This document shows, piece by piece, positions 15,727 to 23,077 of a stretch of 64,000 bases of DNA (position 1 is the stretch's first letter; every line of letters starts with the position of its first letter). Source of the stretch: Lachnospiraceae bacterium (GTDB lineage Bacteria; Bacillota; Clostridia; Lachnospirales; Lachnospiraceae); the NCBI GenBank assembly GCA_016281335.1, contig JAEEIK010000082.1:1-64000 (forward strand), written 5' to 3'. Below the pieces are notes generated by a model, which had not been told where the DNA came from, did no database searches, and worked only from the letters and a program-made list of their open reading frames with translations. A program made the translations under genes and the position numbers.

Positions 15727-17474
15727 ATCCTTATCTCCAACGGCATTACTATCCTGACCACTGTACCCAGGCCCTTTTCCGAACTGATGTCAAATTCCAC
15801 CAGTCCCTTGGTCACCTTCTTTAAGCGAAGATATGCATTCATCACGCCCACATGCTTCTTATTCTTCATGTCTTCTATCGTAACATTTCTGATGCGCTCC
15901 ATCAACTCATGCAGCTCTTCCTCGTCCATGCCTTCCCCGGTATCTTCTATCTCTATGCACATCTTGCCGTTCTGCTTGCTGGCGCGTACAAATATCCATA
16001 CCGGCGTGGTCTTGCGCTCCACTCCGTGAACGCAGGCATTTTCTACAAAGGTGACCAGCGTAAGTTTGGGAATGCCGAACTGTTCACAGTCGGGATCCAC
16101 GGAAATATCGAATTTAAGTCTGTCACCGAAGCGGTATTTCTGCAGAGCGAGATAAGCCTGGACGAATTCCATCTCCCTGCCTATGCTGACCGAATCTCCG
16201 CCCCAGTTCACATAGGTGCGTTCGATCACTGCCAGCTTGCCGACCATCTCAGCAGTCTCCGTTTCACCTCTGAGAAGGCTGTGCATGCGTATGCTCTCCA
16301 GCGCGTTAAAGAGGAAGTGGGGATTGATCTGGCTGTGAAGGGCCAGCAGTTCCGCATTCTGTCTTGCAATATTTATTTCCTGTTCATGAAGCTTATCCTT
16401 ATACACGGTCATGATCAGCTCATTCATTCTGATGGCCATGCGGTTATAGCTTCGTATCAGACCGGTGATCTCATCATTTCCTTCTATCCTGGTGATCAGC
16501 TGCAGCTCATCATCCTCGGTCTCATTATCAAAAGATTTCTCCAGATATAATATGCGCCTTGTGACCGATATCTCTATCATTCTCATCATTATCAGAGGAA
16601 GGATAATGTTCACAAGCAGCATGATGATAAAAGTCAGGCCGTTCTGTCTGAAAAAAGTACCGCCCTGATCCTTCTCCGGCAGGACCGTGATGGTAAGATC
16701 CTGGTCATACAGATGCACGTTCTTTCTGTAGGAACCTTTTTCTATCTTTTCAAATTCGGGGAAAGGCTGGAACTTATACGATGCGCTGCTCTGGGTGAGC
16801 ACTATGGTATTGCCTTCGCATACCAGGAATTGCCTGTTGCTGTTCACTTTATCAAGCGCTTCCAGCGCCTCTGCCAGATTCACATAGTCCAGTTCTATGC
16901 GCAGTATTTTCTCGCAGCCTCTGCTGCTGTCCACATCCATCTGCATCAGCAGCACGATCTTCCTTCTCAGGCTCTTATCCGTGCTGGAACCCGGTTCATA
17001 TAGAAAATGAAAAGAACTCTGACGCCTTTCAGCCTCAAATGCAAGATACCACTCGCTCTCCTTGTCCAGTCTGTAGAAGCCGCTGCCGTCAATGATGGTG
17101 GGATTGTCCGCATATATCGAGAGCGTACCGCCCTCTATGCCGATATTGCTGTCAAACAGAAGCGAGCTTTTAAGCTGGTAAAATGCCTTATAATACTCTC
17201 CCGGCGATTCGTATTCTCTGTTAAGGAATTCCTCCATCACCTGGCTCTTATACAGATTGCGGGCTATGGTCACCGGATATTCCAGATGCTCTACCAGCGC
17301 ATACTCAACCGCATTTGCGCATTTCTCCATCTCGTTCTGCCTGGTATTGTTGGTCGCCTCGATGATGTTCTTGACTATCATCCAGTCGGTGGTGATCATC
17401 GGTATCAGCACGCCGACTATGAACAACAGCCTCAGCTTCTGCCCCAGTTTTAAGTTGTTCAGAAATTTGATCAT
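15723..17474 (-). CDS. Sensor histidine kinase (YesM family)
   Basis: This 583-residue membrane kinase has a first membrane helix near 13-35, an extracellular sensing region of about 240 residues, a second helix near 280-305 (FIIMLLVNIILPLIMM), a HAMP-like segment, and the His_kinase domain with the phosphorylated His in SQINPHFLFNALESI. The ATP-binding domain has its N box at FVENACVHGVE. The regulator gene overlaps by four bases. It probably senses an external saccharide or a ligand-loaded binding protein. It starts ten nt after the DUF454 gene without a strong ribosome site, suggesting coupled translation. Confidence 0.92.
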   Translation of the reverse strand: MIKFLNNLKLGQKLRLLFIVGVLIPMITTDWMIVKNIIEATNNTRQNEMEKCANAVEYALVEHLEYPVTIARNLYKSQVMEEFLNREYESPGEYYKAFYQLKSSLLFDSNIGIEGGTLSIYADNPTIIDGSGFYRLDKESEWYLAFEAERRQSSFHFLYEPGSSTDKSLRRKIVLLMQMDVDSSRGCEKILRIELDYVNLAEALEALDKVNSNRQFLVCEGNTIVLTQSSASYKFQPFPEFEKIEKGSYRKNVHLYDQDLTITVLPEKDQGGTFFRQNGLTFIIMLLVNIILPLIMMRMIEISVTRRILYLEKSFDNETEDDELQLITRIEGNDEITGLIRSYNRMAIRMNELIMTVYKDKLHEQEINIARQNAELLALHSQINPHFLFNALESIRMHSLLRGETETAEMVGKLAVIERTYVNWGGDSVSIGREMEFVQAYLALQKYRFGDRLKFDISVDPDCEQFGIPKLTLVTFVENACVHGVERKTTPVWIFVRASKQNGKMCIEIEDTGEGMDEEELHELMERIRNVTIEDMKNKKHVGVMNAYLRLKKVTKGLVEFDISSEKGLGTVVRIVMPLEIRI

Positions 17475-17483
17475 TATTTCATT

Positions 17484-17714
17484 CTACGCATTCAACATTG
17501 CTGAAAGCCTGACATTATTATCGATATGTTTCTTCAGATATTTCCGGTATAGTTTCGTTCCCTTAACGGCATTTCTGAAACGCGGCGATGCCATTGACAT
17601 CAGCAGCACTCCGGCAACGAAAAAAGGAACCTGAGGTATGACAGGGATAAGCAATCCTATCACACCCAGGAGAAAAAATATAGCTGCCAGAATGATCATT
17701 AATATCTTTTTCAT
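17484..17714 (-). CDS. DUF454 (YbaN-like) small membrane protein
   Basis: The protein is 76 residues from the ATG at 17714. It has two hydrophobic segments (ILMIILAAIFFLLGVIGLLIP and VPFFVAGVLLMSMAS) followed by a basic KGTKLYRKYLKKH stretch, the pattern of the DUF454 family. Function is unknown. An alternative ATG two codons upstream (17720) is less likely: the promoter puts the 5' end of the mRNA near 17716-17714, so the message would begin at the second ATG without a leader. It is followed closely by the sensor kinase gene. Confidence 0.75.
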   Translation of the reverse strand: MKKILMIILAAIFFLLGVIGLLIPVIPQVPFFVAGVLLMSMASPRFRNAVKGTKLYRKYLKKHIDNNVRLSAMLNA

Positions 17715-17722
17715 GATCATAT

Positions 17723-17760
17723 ACTATACCATAAAATAAGCGGCCTCTCAAGGTCGCTTA
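17723..17760 (-). promoter_or_regulatory. Promoter inside a terminator-like hairpin, DUF454 gene
   Basis: TTGAGA (17751-17746), a 17-bp spacer and TATAGT (17728-17723) are read on the minus strand. The -35 box is the loop of an imperfect stem AAGCGACC/GGCCGCTT followed by ATTTT, which looks like the terminator of the gene upstream. The start of transcription is expected within a base or two of the ATG at 17714. Confidence 0.7.
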
Positions 17761-17805
17761 TCTTTAGACTCTCTCCTGTTTATCAACCCGAGATTCTGCA
17801 CGCAT

Positions 17806-18105
17806 TCACCCAAGATACATCTTCACCTCTACCCCGGCTGATCTGCAGAATCTGTAAAAATCATCGTCTGCGCGGGAACCCCTGAAATAAAAGCCCAGCC
17901 ATTTGATCAGTTTCTCACGTTCGATTTTCAGCAATCCCGCAAGCTTTTCGCTTTCTTCCTTATCCACCACATAAATGGTTCCGTAACTGCCGTCATAACT
18001 GACATCCTTCGCCAAGATTTCAAGTCGCTCGCCGTCATCCTTTGCATCAATAAAGGTCTTTTCATACGGATTATCAGTATCCTCATATAATGATACGTAT
18101 TTCAT
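17806..18105 (-). CDS. Hypothetical protein, 99 residues
   Basis: This is a soluble, charged protein (start MKYVSLYEDTDNPYEKTF, end GVEVKMYLG) without signal peptide, membrane helix or cysteine pairs apart from a single Cys. I do not recognise a family. A strong ribosome site (GGAGGT) precedes the ATG. It lies downstream of and in the same direction as the HTH-HD regulator, with about 100 bases between that include a short CCCGG/CCGGG hairpin. A terminator-like hairpin follows at about 17738-17760. It could belong to the regulator's transcript. Confidence 0.7.
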   Translation of the reverse strand: MKYVSLYEDTDNPYEKTFIDAKDDGERLEILAKDVSYDGSYGTIYVVDKEESEKLAGLLKIEREKLIKWLGFYFRGSRADDDFYRFCRSAGVEVKMYLG

Positions 18106-18205
18106 GGCTCTTACCTCCTTTCCTCTCCTACATCCTTATCATATAGTTCTGAAAGCAGGTATTCCATATATCCCGGGTTTATGCCGGGTAGAGCAACAGT
18201 TGAGT

Positions 18206-19060
18206 TTACTGCTCCATCAGGTTTTTAACGGTCTCTATAACGCTTATTATGTGGTATTTCACAGCGAATGCCATATCTGCATACTCAGGGTAATTCTCCT
18301 TTATTGCCGTAAAGACCGGCATTACATAGTCCTCGGTCTCATGAACATATTCAATGAGTTTATCCCTGCTGAATGACTGGGCCATAGTCGATACATTATT
18401 GCATCTGTCTATGATCTTTACCACACAGGCTCTCGGATCCTTTTTTAAATTCTCATAATAGAGCTTTTTGGCCTCTTCTTTGCTCATTCCTTCAGGCACA
18501 GTGAAACTCACCAGTTCCACGGTCCTTTTAATACCATCGGAAAAGGGAAGCTCTTCAACCGTAACCCCTGTATCCTCAACCACATCATGAAGCAGTATAG
18601 CTGCAAGTATAACATCATCATGAACGCCGAGGTAATAGGCATGGCAGGCCATCATCAGCGGATGATTGATGTAAGGTATCAGTTCCGGTGAATGCTTTCC
18701 CCGTTTTCTGAACTGTCCCGCATGACGCTCACGCATATAAGAGAGCGCTTTATAAGTCTCATAAAGTCTCTCTGTCTGTGCGATAGTCCTCATCCGCGTA
18801 AACATCTTTTCTTCATTGAACAGCCTTCCTCTGTAAACAAAATCCGCATCCACATCACTGTCACTGAAGATGCTCTGCAAGGGCATCCCCAGCAGTTCAG
18901 CAAGCCTGTTCAGATTCTCTATATCCGGAAGATTCCAGCCGTTCTCCCACTTGCTGACAGCCTGGGCAGATACCCCCAGTGCTTCTGCAAGCTGTTCCTG
19001 GGTGAAACCCTGCTTCTTTCTTTCCTCTGCTATTTTTGTCCCAATCTTTTCAATATTCAT
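18206..19060 (-). CDS. XRE-type HTH protein fused to a RelA/SpoT-like HD domain
   Basis: This 284-residue protein has an N-terminal Cro/C1-type helix-turn-helix (about 3-60; FTQEQLAEALGVSAQAVSKW). After a linker comes an HD-type domain with H-A-Y-Y-L, LLHDVVEDTG and KIIDRCNNVSTM. These motifs match the Mn-dependent (p)ppGpp-hydrolase domain of RelA/SpoT and Mesh1, including the HD-x-x-ED signature. No synthetase domain is present. The ATG at 19060 has GAGGTG upstream and gives the normal HTH start. It is transcribed away from the MazEF-like pair from an overlapping promoter. Inference: a DNA-binding regulator that may hydrolyse or sense an alarmone. Confidence 0.85.
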   Translation of the reverse strand: MNIEKIGTKIAEERKKQGFTQEQLAEALGVSAQAVSKWENGWNLPDIENLNRLAELLGMPLQSIFSDSDVDADFVYRGRLFNEEKMFTRMRTIAQTERLYETYKALSYMRERHAGQFRKRGKHSPELIPYINHPLMMACHAYYLGVHDDVILAAILLHDVVEDTGVTVEELPFSDGIKRTVELVSFTVPEGMSKEEAKKLYYENLKKDPRACVVKIIDRCNNVSTMAQSFSRDKLIEYVHETEDYVMPVFTAIKENYPEYADMAFAVKYHIISVIETVKNLMEQ

Positions 19061-19077
19061 GCCTTTACACCTCTGAT

Positions 19078-19126
19078 TTGACAGATGTTTTTTTTGAGTA
19101 TATACTACGTATATACATATTGTCAA
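19078..19126. promoter_or_regulatory. Overlapping divergent promoters with shared palindromic operator
   Basis: Plus strand: TTGACA (19078-19083), 17 bp, TATACT (19101-19106), leading to mazE. Minus strand: TTGACA (19126-19121), 18 bp, TATACT (19102-19097), leading to the HTH-HD gene. The two -10 boxes share two bases. A palindrome GTATATAC-TAC-GTATATAC (19098-19116) covers both -10 regions. Only one polymerase can occupy the site at a time, and a repressor on the palindrome would shut both promoters. Confidence 0.85.
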
Positions 19127-19140
19127 GACGGAGGAGTTCT

Positions 19141-19383
19141 ATGCAGACACAGTTAAAAAGCTGGGGTAACAGTCAGGGAGTACGGCTTCCCAAAGAAGCC
19201 CTCGCCGAAGCCGGCTTCAACATTGATGACACACTCAGCATATCTTTTACCAAAGGTCAGATTATCCTGCAGAAACCCTTTCACCACAGATCCCTGCTCG
19301 ATCGTATGGAAGCATACGAAGGAAAACTATACTCGGAGGCCGAGATCGACTTCGGAGAAAAAGCGGAGGGCGAATTATGGTAA
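19141..19383 (+). CDS. MazE-like antitoxin (AbrB/SpoVT fold)
   Basis: This 80-residue protein begins MQTQLKSWGNSQGVRLPKE, the classic MazE/PemI start of the swapped-hairpin DNA-binding fold. An acidic C-terminus (EAEIDFGEKAEGELW) would wrap the toxin. GGAGGAG lies six nt before the ATG at 19141. It overlaps the toxin gene by seven bases (ATGGTAA), the usual coupled antitoxin-first order. It probably represses its own promoter through the GTATATAC palindrome, unless the divergent HTH-HD protein does so. Confidence 0.88.
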   Translation: MQTQLKSWGNSQGVRLPKEALAEAGFNIDDTLSISFTKGQIILQKPFHHRSLLDRMEAYEGKLYSEAEIDFGEKAEGELW

Positions 19384-19679
19384 ATTATCCCGACCAGGGC
19401 GATATTGTTTCCGTTGACGATATCCGCTTTAAGCTGCTGGTAGTCAGCAACCGAGTATTTAACAGCGGCGGCGCCATTATGGCCTGCCCTATATTAAAAG
19501 ATGCCGAAGCGGCCGCCCTGCATATCCGGGTGGAATCAAACATCATAAACGGATATGCTCTCTGCGAACAGCTGAAGTTTTTTAATCTGAAAAAAAGATC
19601 CTTCCGCACATTGGGAAGGATCAGTCTCTATCAGCTTATGGATATCTCGGATGCCATACAGGGAATCTTTGAATTATAG
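19377..19679 (+). CDS. MazF/PemK-like toxin
   Basis: This 100-residue protein starts VNYPDQGDIVSVD and continues KLLVVSNRVFNSGG and IMACPIL, following the MazF fold. A later EQLKFFNLKKRSFRTLGRI segment corresponds to the usual MazF D-x-R region. Known members are sequence-specific mRNA endoribonucleases kept inactive by the antitoxin. This copy is somewhat divergent, lacking the common RRPALV-type segment. It ends two bases before the stop of the convergent GH5 gene. A terminator for that opposite transcript lies inside this coding region. Confidence 0.85.
   Translation: MVNYPDQGDIVSVDDIRFKLLVVSNRVFNSGGAIMACPILKDAEAAALHIRVESNIINGYALCEQLKFFNLKKRSFRTLGRISLYQLMDISDAIQGIFEL
19590..19622 (-). terminator. 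Terminator of the GH5-paaK-ior transcript, inside the toxin gene
   Basis: On the minus strand a perfect 9-bp stem (19622-19614 with 19605-19597) and 8-nt loop is followed by seven T residues. That is a textbook intrinsic terminator placed about 60 bases past the GH5 stop codon and entirely within the toxin coding sequence. Confidence 0.85.
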
Positions 19680-19681
19680 TT

Positions 19682-20704
19682 TTAAAGCAATCCAAGTAAT
19701 TTGCTTCTTACTGCATCAAGGCGGCTGTCGATGATGCCGAAGTCCATCTCTTTGTAGCTCCAGACAGCTCTGCCGATGCCGTGTGTATTGAAGACATTGC
19801 TTATCATCTGCATCCACTTGAGCTGCTCTGCGGGATCAGCTTTCTCGATCACGCCGTATTCACCGCAATACAGATATACATCTTTCTCGTCTGCGGTCTT
19901 TATTGCATCCTTAAAGAGCTTCTCGAAATAATTCTCATCTATGTTTTTATCATCGGCAAGATCTCCGGTAAACTCCATGTCGCACTGCGTCTTCGTAGCC
20001 TCTCTCATCTCACCGACCGTAGCATTGATGCCTATCCTGAATTCCGTATCCATACCGGCTATCCAGGCAGCTCCCTGATGTGTGAAGATCAGCGGCTCAT
20101 AGCAGTGGAAGTTATAAACTATATTTTCATCATAAGGTACATCTATATCGGGAACGGCAATAACGCTGTTGTTATAATATCCGCCCACCAGTATCTTTAT
20201 ATCCGGACATTTAGCTCTTATGCGCTTAATACATTTTCCGGCCAGCTCATTCCATTTTGCGCAGTATGCCTTATCCGTCACTTCATTAAGAAGCTCGAAA
20301 GCCAGCATCCCCGAATCGCCGCCGTATCTTTCGGCAAAGTCATCCCAGATCTTAAAGAATCTTTCCTGATACTTCTCATCCTCGAAGAAACCGGATTCCT
20401 GTTCTCCGTCATCAAAGGAGAAGCCTGCGGTCTTATGCAGATCCAGTATCATATTAAGACCGTATTTCCTGCACCATGCAAGAGCTCTGTCCAGATATAT
20501 ATAACCTTCTTCTTTTCTTTCACCCTCTTTGCTCTCGATAAGATCATAGTCTACCGGCACTCTTATATGATCAAGTCCCCAGCCTGCGATCTTCTTGATG
20601 TCTTCTTCACGGATAAAATTCTCATATCTGTCTTTGGTGTGGTTGCACTGGGAAAGCCAGCCGCCAAGATTGACTCCGTGCAAAAAGCCGCTAAGTGTCT
20701 TCAT
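19682..20704 (-). CDS. Glycoside hydrolase family 5 enzyme, cytosolic
   Basis: This 340-residue enzyme has the GH5 (cellulase/exo-beta-glucanase) fold. It begins GFLHGVNLGGWLSQ; the acid/base Glu is in FELLNEV and the nucleophile Glu in YLYCGEYGV. A W-S-Y-K-E-M-D-F segment near the end lines the active site. No signal peptide is present, so it should act in the cytosol on imported oligosaccharides such as cellodextrins or mixed-linkage glucan fragments. AGGAGGT precedes the ATG. It is the last gene of the aromatic-acid cluster, an unexpected neighbour, and is followed by a terminator. Confidence 0.87.
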   Translation of the reverse strand: MKTLSGFLHGVNLGGWLSQCNHTKDRYENFIREEDIKKIAGWGLDHIRVPVDYDLIESKEGERKEEGYIYLDRALAWCRKYGLNMILDLHKTAGFSFDDGEQESGFFEDEKYQERFFKIWDDFAERYGGDSGMLAFELLNEVTDKAYCAKWNELAGKCIKRIRAKCPDIKILVGGYYNNSVIAVPDIDVPYDENIVYNFHCYEPLIFTHQGAAWIAGMDTEFRIGINATVGEMREATKTQCDMEFTGDLADDKNIDENYFEKLFKDAIKTADEKDVYLYCGEYGVIEKADPAEQLKWMQMISNVFNTHGIGRAVWSYKEMDFGIIDSRLDAVRSKLLGLL

Positions 20705-20741
20705 AAAATACCTCCTAAGTATTATGCCCCCTCATTAAAAC

Positions 20742-21176
20742 CTACAGTTCTGCTATCTCTTCCTGATTGATCACACGGAAGCCCGCTTTGGCAAGGGCTG
20801 CCGCAGCTTCCTTATGGTCATCCACTCGGAATACCATGTATGCTTTGTCACTGGAAGCCTCTGCAGCCAGCGCATACATATACTCCAGATTTACGTTATT
20901 ATCCGCAAAGACCTCAAGTATCTTGTTGAGTCCGCCGGGCACATCCGGCATCTCCACAACAACAACGCTCGTAAGTTTGTTAATATATCCGGCATCCTTT
21001 AATACCGTAGTAGCCACATACACATCATTGACTATGATACGCACAATGCCGAAGCCTTCGGTCTCTGCAAGTGACAGCGCGCGCATATTAATACCGTTGG
21101 CTGCGAGCACCTTAGTCATTTCATACATCTTGCCGGGCTTGTTCTCGAGAAAAATGGAAATCTGTTTAACGCTCAT
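20742..21176 (-). CDS. ACT domain protein (amino-acid sensor)
   Basis: This 144-residue protein consists of two ACT modules (KQISIFLENKPGKMYEMTKVL at the start, VVVEMPDVPGGLNKILEVF in the middle). ACT pairs bind amino acids allosterically. Proteins of this type commonly accompany paaK and iorAB in anaerobes, and here the gene follows paaK by 19 nt with a GGGGGT ribosome site. A role in sensing an aromatic amino acid for the cluster is inferred from position. Confidence 0.87.
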   Translation of the reverse strand: MSVKQISIFLENKPGKMYEMTKVLAANGINMRALSLAETEGFGIVRIIVNDVYVATTVLKDAGYINKLTSVVVVEMPDVPGGLNKILEVFADNNVNLEYMYALAAEASSDKAYMVFRVDDHKEAAAALAKAGFRVINQEEIAEL

Positions 21177-21195
21177 AAGCCTTACCCCCTTTTGA

Positions 21196-22506
21196 TCAGA
21201 TCTTTCTGTTATCTATTACTCTTACGGCTTTTCCTTCACTTCTCGTAATACTCTTGGGCGCCACTAAGGTTACCTTTGCCTTGAGTCCAAGCATGGACTT
21301 AAGACCGGCAACCAGATCGTTCTGTCTCTTCGTGATCTCACTCACGTTATCGGTGAACATTTCCGGAGTCATCTCAACATGTACATCCAAAGTGTCGGTA
21401 TTGTTAACCCTGTCTACTATTATCTGGTAATTTGCCTGATAACCGTGCTCAAGAAGCACAGTCTCTATCTGTGACGGGAATACATTTACTCCCCTTATGA
21501 TGAGCATGTCATCGGATCTTCCCATGGGCTTCGCCATCTTGATCAGTGTACGTCCGCAGGAACACTTCTCCTTACTGAGCACGCAGATATCCCTGGTGCG
21601 GTATCTCATCATCGGAAATGCTTTCTTGTCTATAGCCGTAAATACCAGCTCTCCCTGGGTACCTTCGGGAAGCACTTCTTCCGTCACCGGATCGATGATC
21701 TCCGCGATAAAATGATCCTCGTTGATATGCATGCCTGTCTGCTCGCTGCATTCAAAAGCAACGCCCGGACCTGACAGTTCGGTGAGACCGTAAATATCAT
21801 AAGCCTTGATACCGAGAGTCTCTTCAATGCTGTGACGCATCTCCTCACTCCAGGCCTCAGCGCCGAAGATACCTGCCTTTAAAGGTATATCATCGGGAGT
21901 GAGTCCCATTTCCTTCATGCTCTCACCCAGGTATGCCGCATAACTCGGAGTACAGCAGATAACCGTGGCATTCAGGTCCTGAATGAACATTATCTGTCTT
22001 TCCGTATTACCTGAAGAAATAGGCACGGTCAGACAGCCCAGTTTATGAGAGCCTCCGTTAAGTCCGGCGCCTCCCGTGAAAAGACCGAAGCCGTAGGAAA
22101 CCTGGCACACATCCTCATCCGATGCGCCCGCTGCCACCAATGCCCTGGCACAGCAGTCTTCCCACAGATCGATGTCTCCCTGGGTATAGAAAGCCACTAC
22201 TCTCTTGCCTGTGGTTCCCGATGTCGAATGGATGCGTACGCAATCCTTCAGGGGAACACCTAAAAGACCGTAGGGATAAGCATCCCTTAAGTCCTTCTTT
22301 GAAAGGAAGGGAAGTTTTTTCAGATCATCAATGGTCTGTATATCATCCGGAGTCACACCCTTCTCTTCCATTTTCTTTTTGTAGTACGGAACATTATCCC
22401 ATACATGTTTTACCTGTTCTTTCAGCTTTTCATTTTGGATCTTTGTCAGTTCTTCTCTTGATGCACATTCAATCTCTTTTTGAAAATACTTTTCCATTTT
22501 ACTCAT
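21196..22506 (-). CDS. paaK: Phenylacetate-CoA ligase family protein
   Basis: This 436-residue adenylate-forming enzyme carries the AMP-binding motif HSTSGTTGKR, later YGLTELSGPG, the YRTRDIC hinge region and the C-terminal GRSDDMLIIRGVNVFPSQIE segment. All are typical of PaaK-type ligases that join arylacetates to CoA with ATP cleavage. It overlaps iorB by four bases. In anaerobes this neighbourhood is linked to use or formation of arylacetyl-CoA from aromatic amino acids: IorAB makes the CoA ester and the ligase interconverts acid and ester. Confidence 0.9.
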   Translation of the reverse strand: MSKMEKYFQKEIECASREELTKIQNEKLKEQVKHVWDNVPYYKKKMEEKGVTPDDIQTIDDLKKLPFLSKKDLRDAYPYGLLGVPLKDCVRIHSTSGTTGKRVVAFYTQGDIDLWEDCCARALVAAGASDEDVCQVSYGFGLFTGGAGLNGGSHKLGCLTVPISSGNTERQIMFIQDLNATVICCTPSYAAYLGESMKEMGLTPDDIPLKAGIFGAEAWSEEMRHSIEETLGIKAYDIYGLTELSGPGVAFECSEQTGMHINEDHFIAEIIDPVTEEVLPEGTQGELVFTAIDKKAFPMMRYRTRDICVLSKEKCSCGRTLIKMAKPMGRSDDMLIIRGVNVFPSQIETVLLEHGYQANYQIIVDRVNNTDTLDVHVEMTPEMFTDNVSEITKRQNDLVAGLKSMLGLKAKVTLVAPKSITRSEGKAVRVIDNRKI

Positions 22507-23075
22507 GCATCCTTTCCCAGCCCGAAGGCTTTTTTATTCATTTCGAGGAACTTAGCCGGAACTATGGCCTCCATTGCTTTATACCATGAATCCTCCGGCA
22601 TGTCAAAATAATGTGAAAGCCTGCCCATAAGAACTATATTCACTGCTTTGGCGCTGCCGGCCTGTCTTGCCAGTTCCAGACAGTCTATGGCATCCACCTT
22701 TACGCCTGCGGCTTTCATCTTCTCTACCAGATCTTCCGGATACTGCTGCGCGCCGGTTATGACCGGCATGGGATCGATCTGCTGTATATTCGTAACGATC
22801 TGTCCGCCGGGCTTAAGATATTCCATCCATCTTGCTGCCTCAAGCAGCTCAAAGGATACTATATAATCAGCTTCTCCCTTATCAATGACAGGCGAATACA
22901 CTTTATCCCCGTATCTTACATAAGTAACAACGCTTCCGCCTCTCTGGCTCATTCCGTGCACTTCCGAAACCTTTACGTCAAGGCCTTCGTCAAGGAGCAG
23001 TCTTCCGAGAAGCTTGCTGGCAAGAAGGGAACCCTGTCCGCCCACACCTACTATCATTACATTCTTTGTTTCCAT
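22503..23075 (-). CDS. iorB: Indolepyruvate ferredoxin oxidoreductase, beta subunit
   Basis: This 190-residue gamma-type domain of the 2-oxoacid:ferredoxin oxidoreductase family has the motifs MIVGVGGQGSLLASKLLG at the start and VSEVHGMSQRGGSVVTYVRYG. It partners with IorA two bases upstream. The complex oxidatively decarboxylates aryl pyruvates (indolepyruvate, phenylpyruvate) to aryl-acetyl-CoA, reducing ferredoxin, in the cytosol of anaerobes. Confidence 0.93.
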   Translation of the reverse strand: METKNVMIVGVGGQGSLLASKLLGRLLLDEGLDVKVSEVHGMSQRGGSVVTYVRYGDKVYSPVIDKGEADYIVSFELLEAARWMEYLKPGGQIVTNIQQIDPMPVITGAQQYPEDLVEKMKAAGVKVDAIDCLELARQAGSAKAVNIVLMGRLSHYFDMPEDSWYKAMEAIVPAKFLEMNKKAFGLGKDA

Positions 23076-23077
23076 AT

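Noticed and set aside
18172-18188. CCCGG/CCGGG hairpin after the HTH-HD gene as a terminator
   Set aside because: The stem is only five base pairs and no T run follows on the minus strand; it may be nothing more than a local fold.
18206-19126. HTH-HD protein starting at 19126 instead of 19060
   Set aside because: The extra 22 residues would be read from the -10/-35 promoter region and do not match HTH proteins; GAGGTG and the normal HTH start support 19060.
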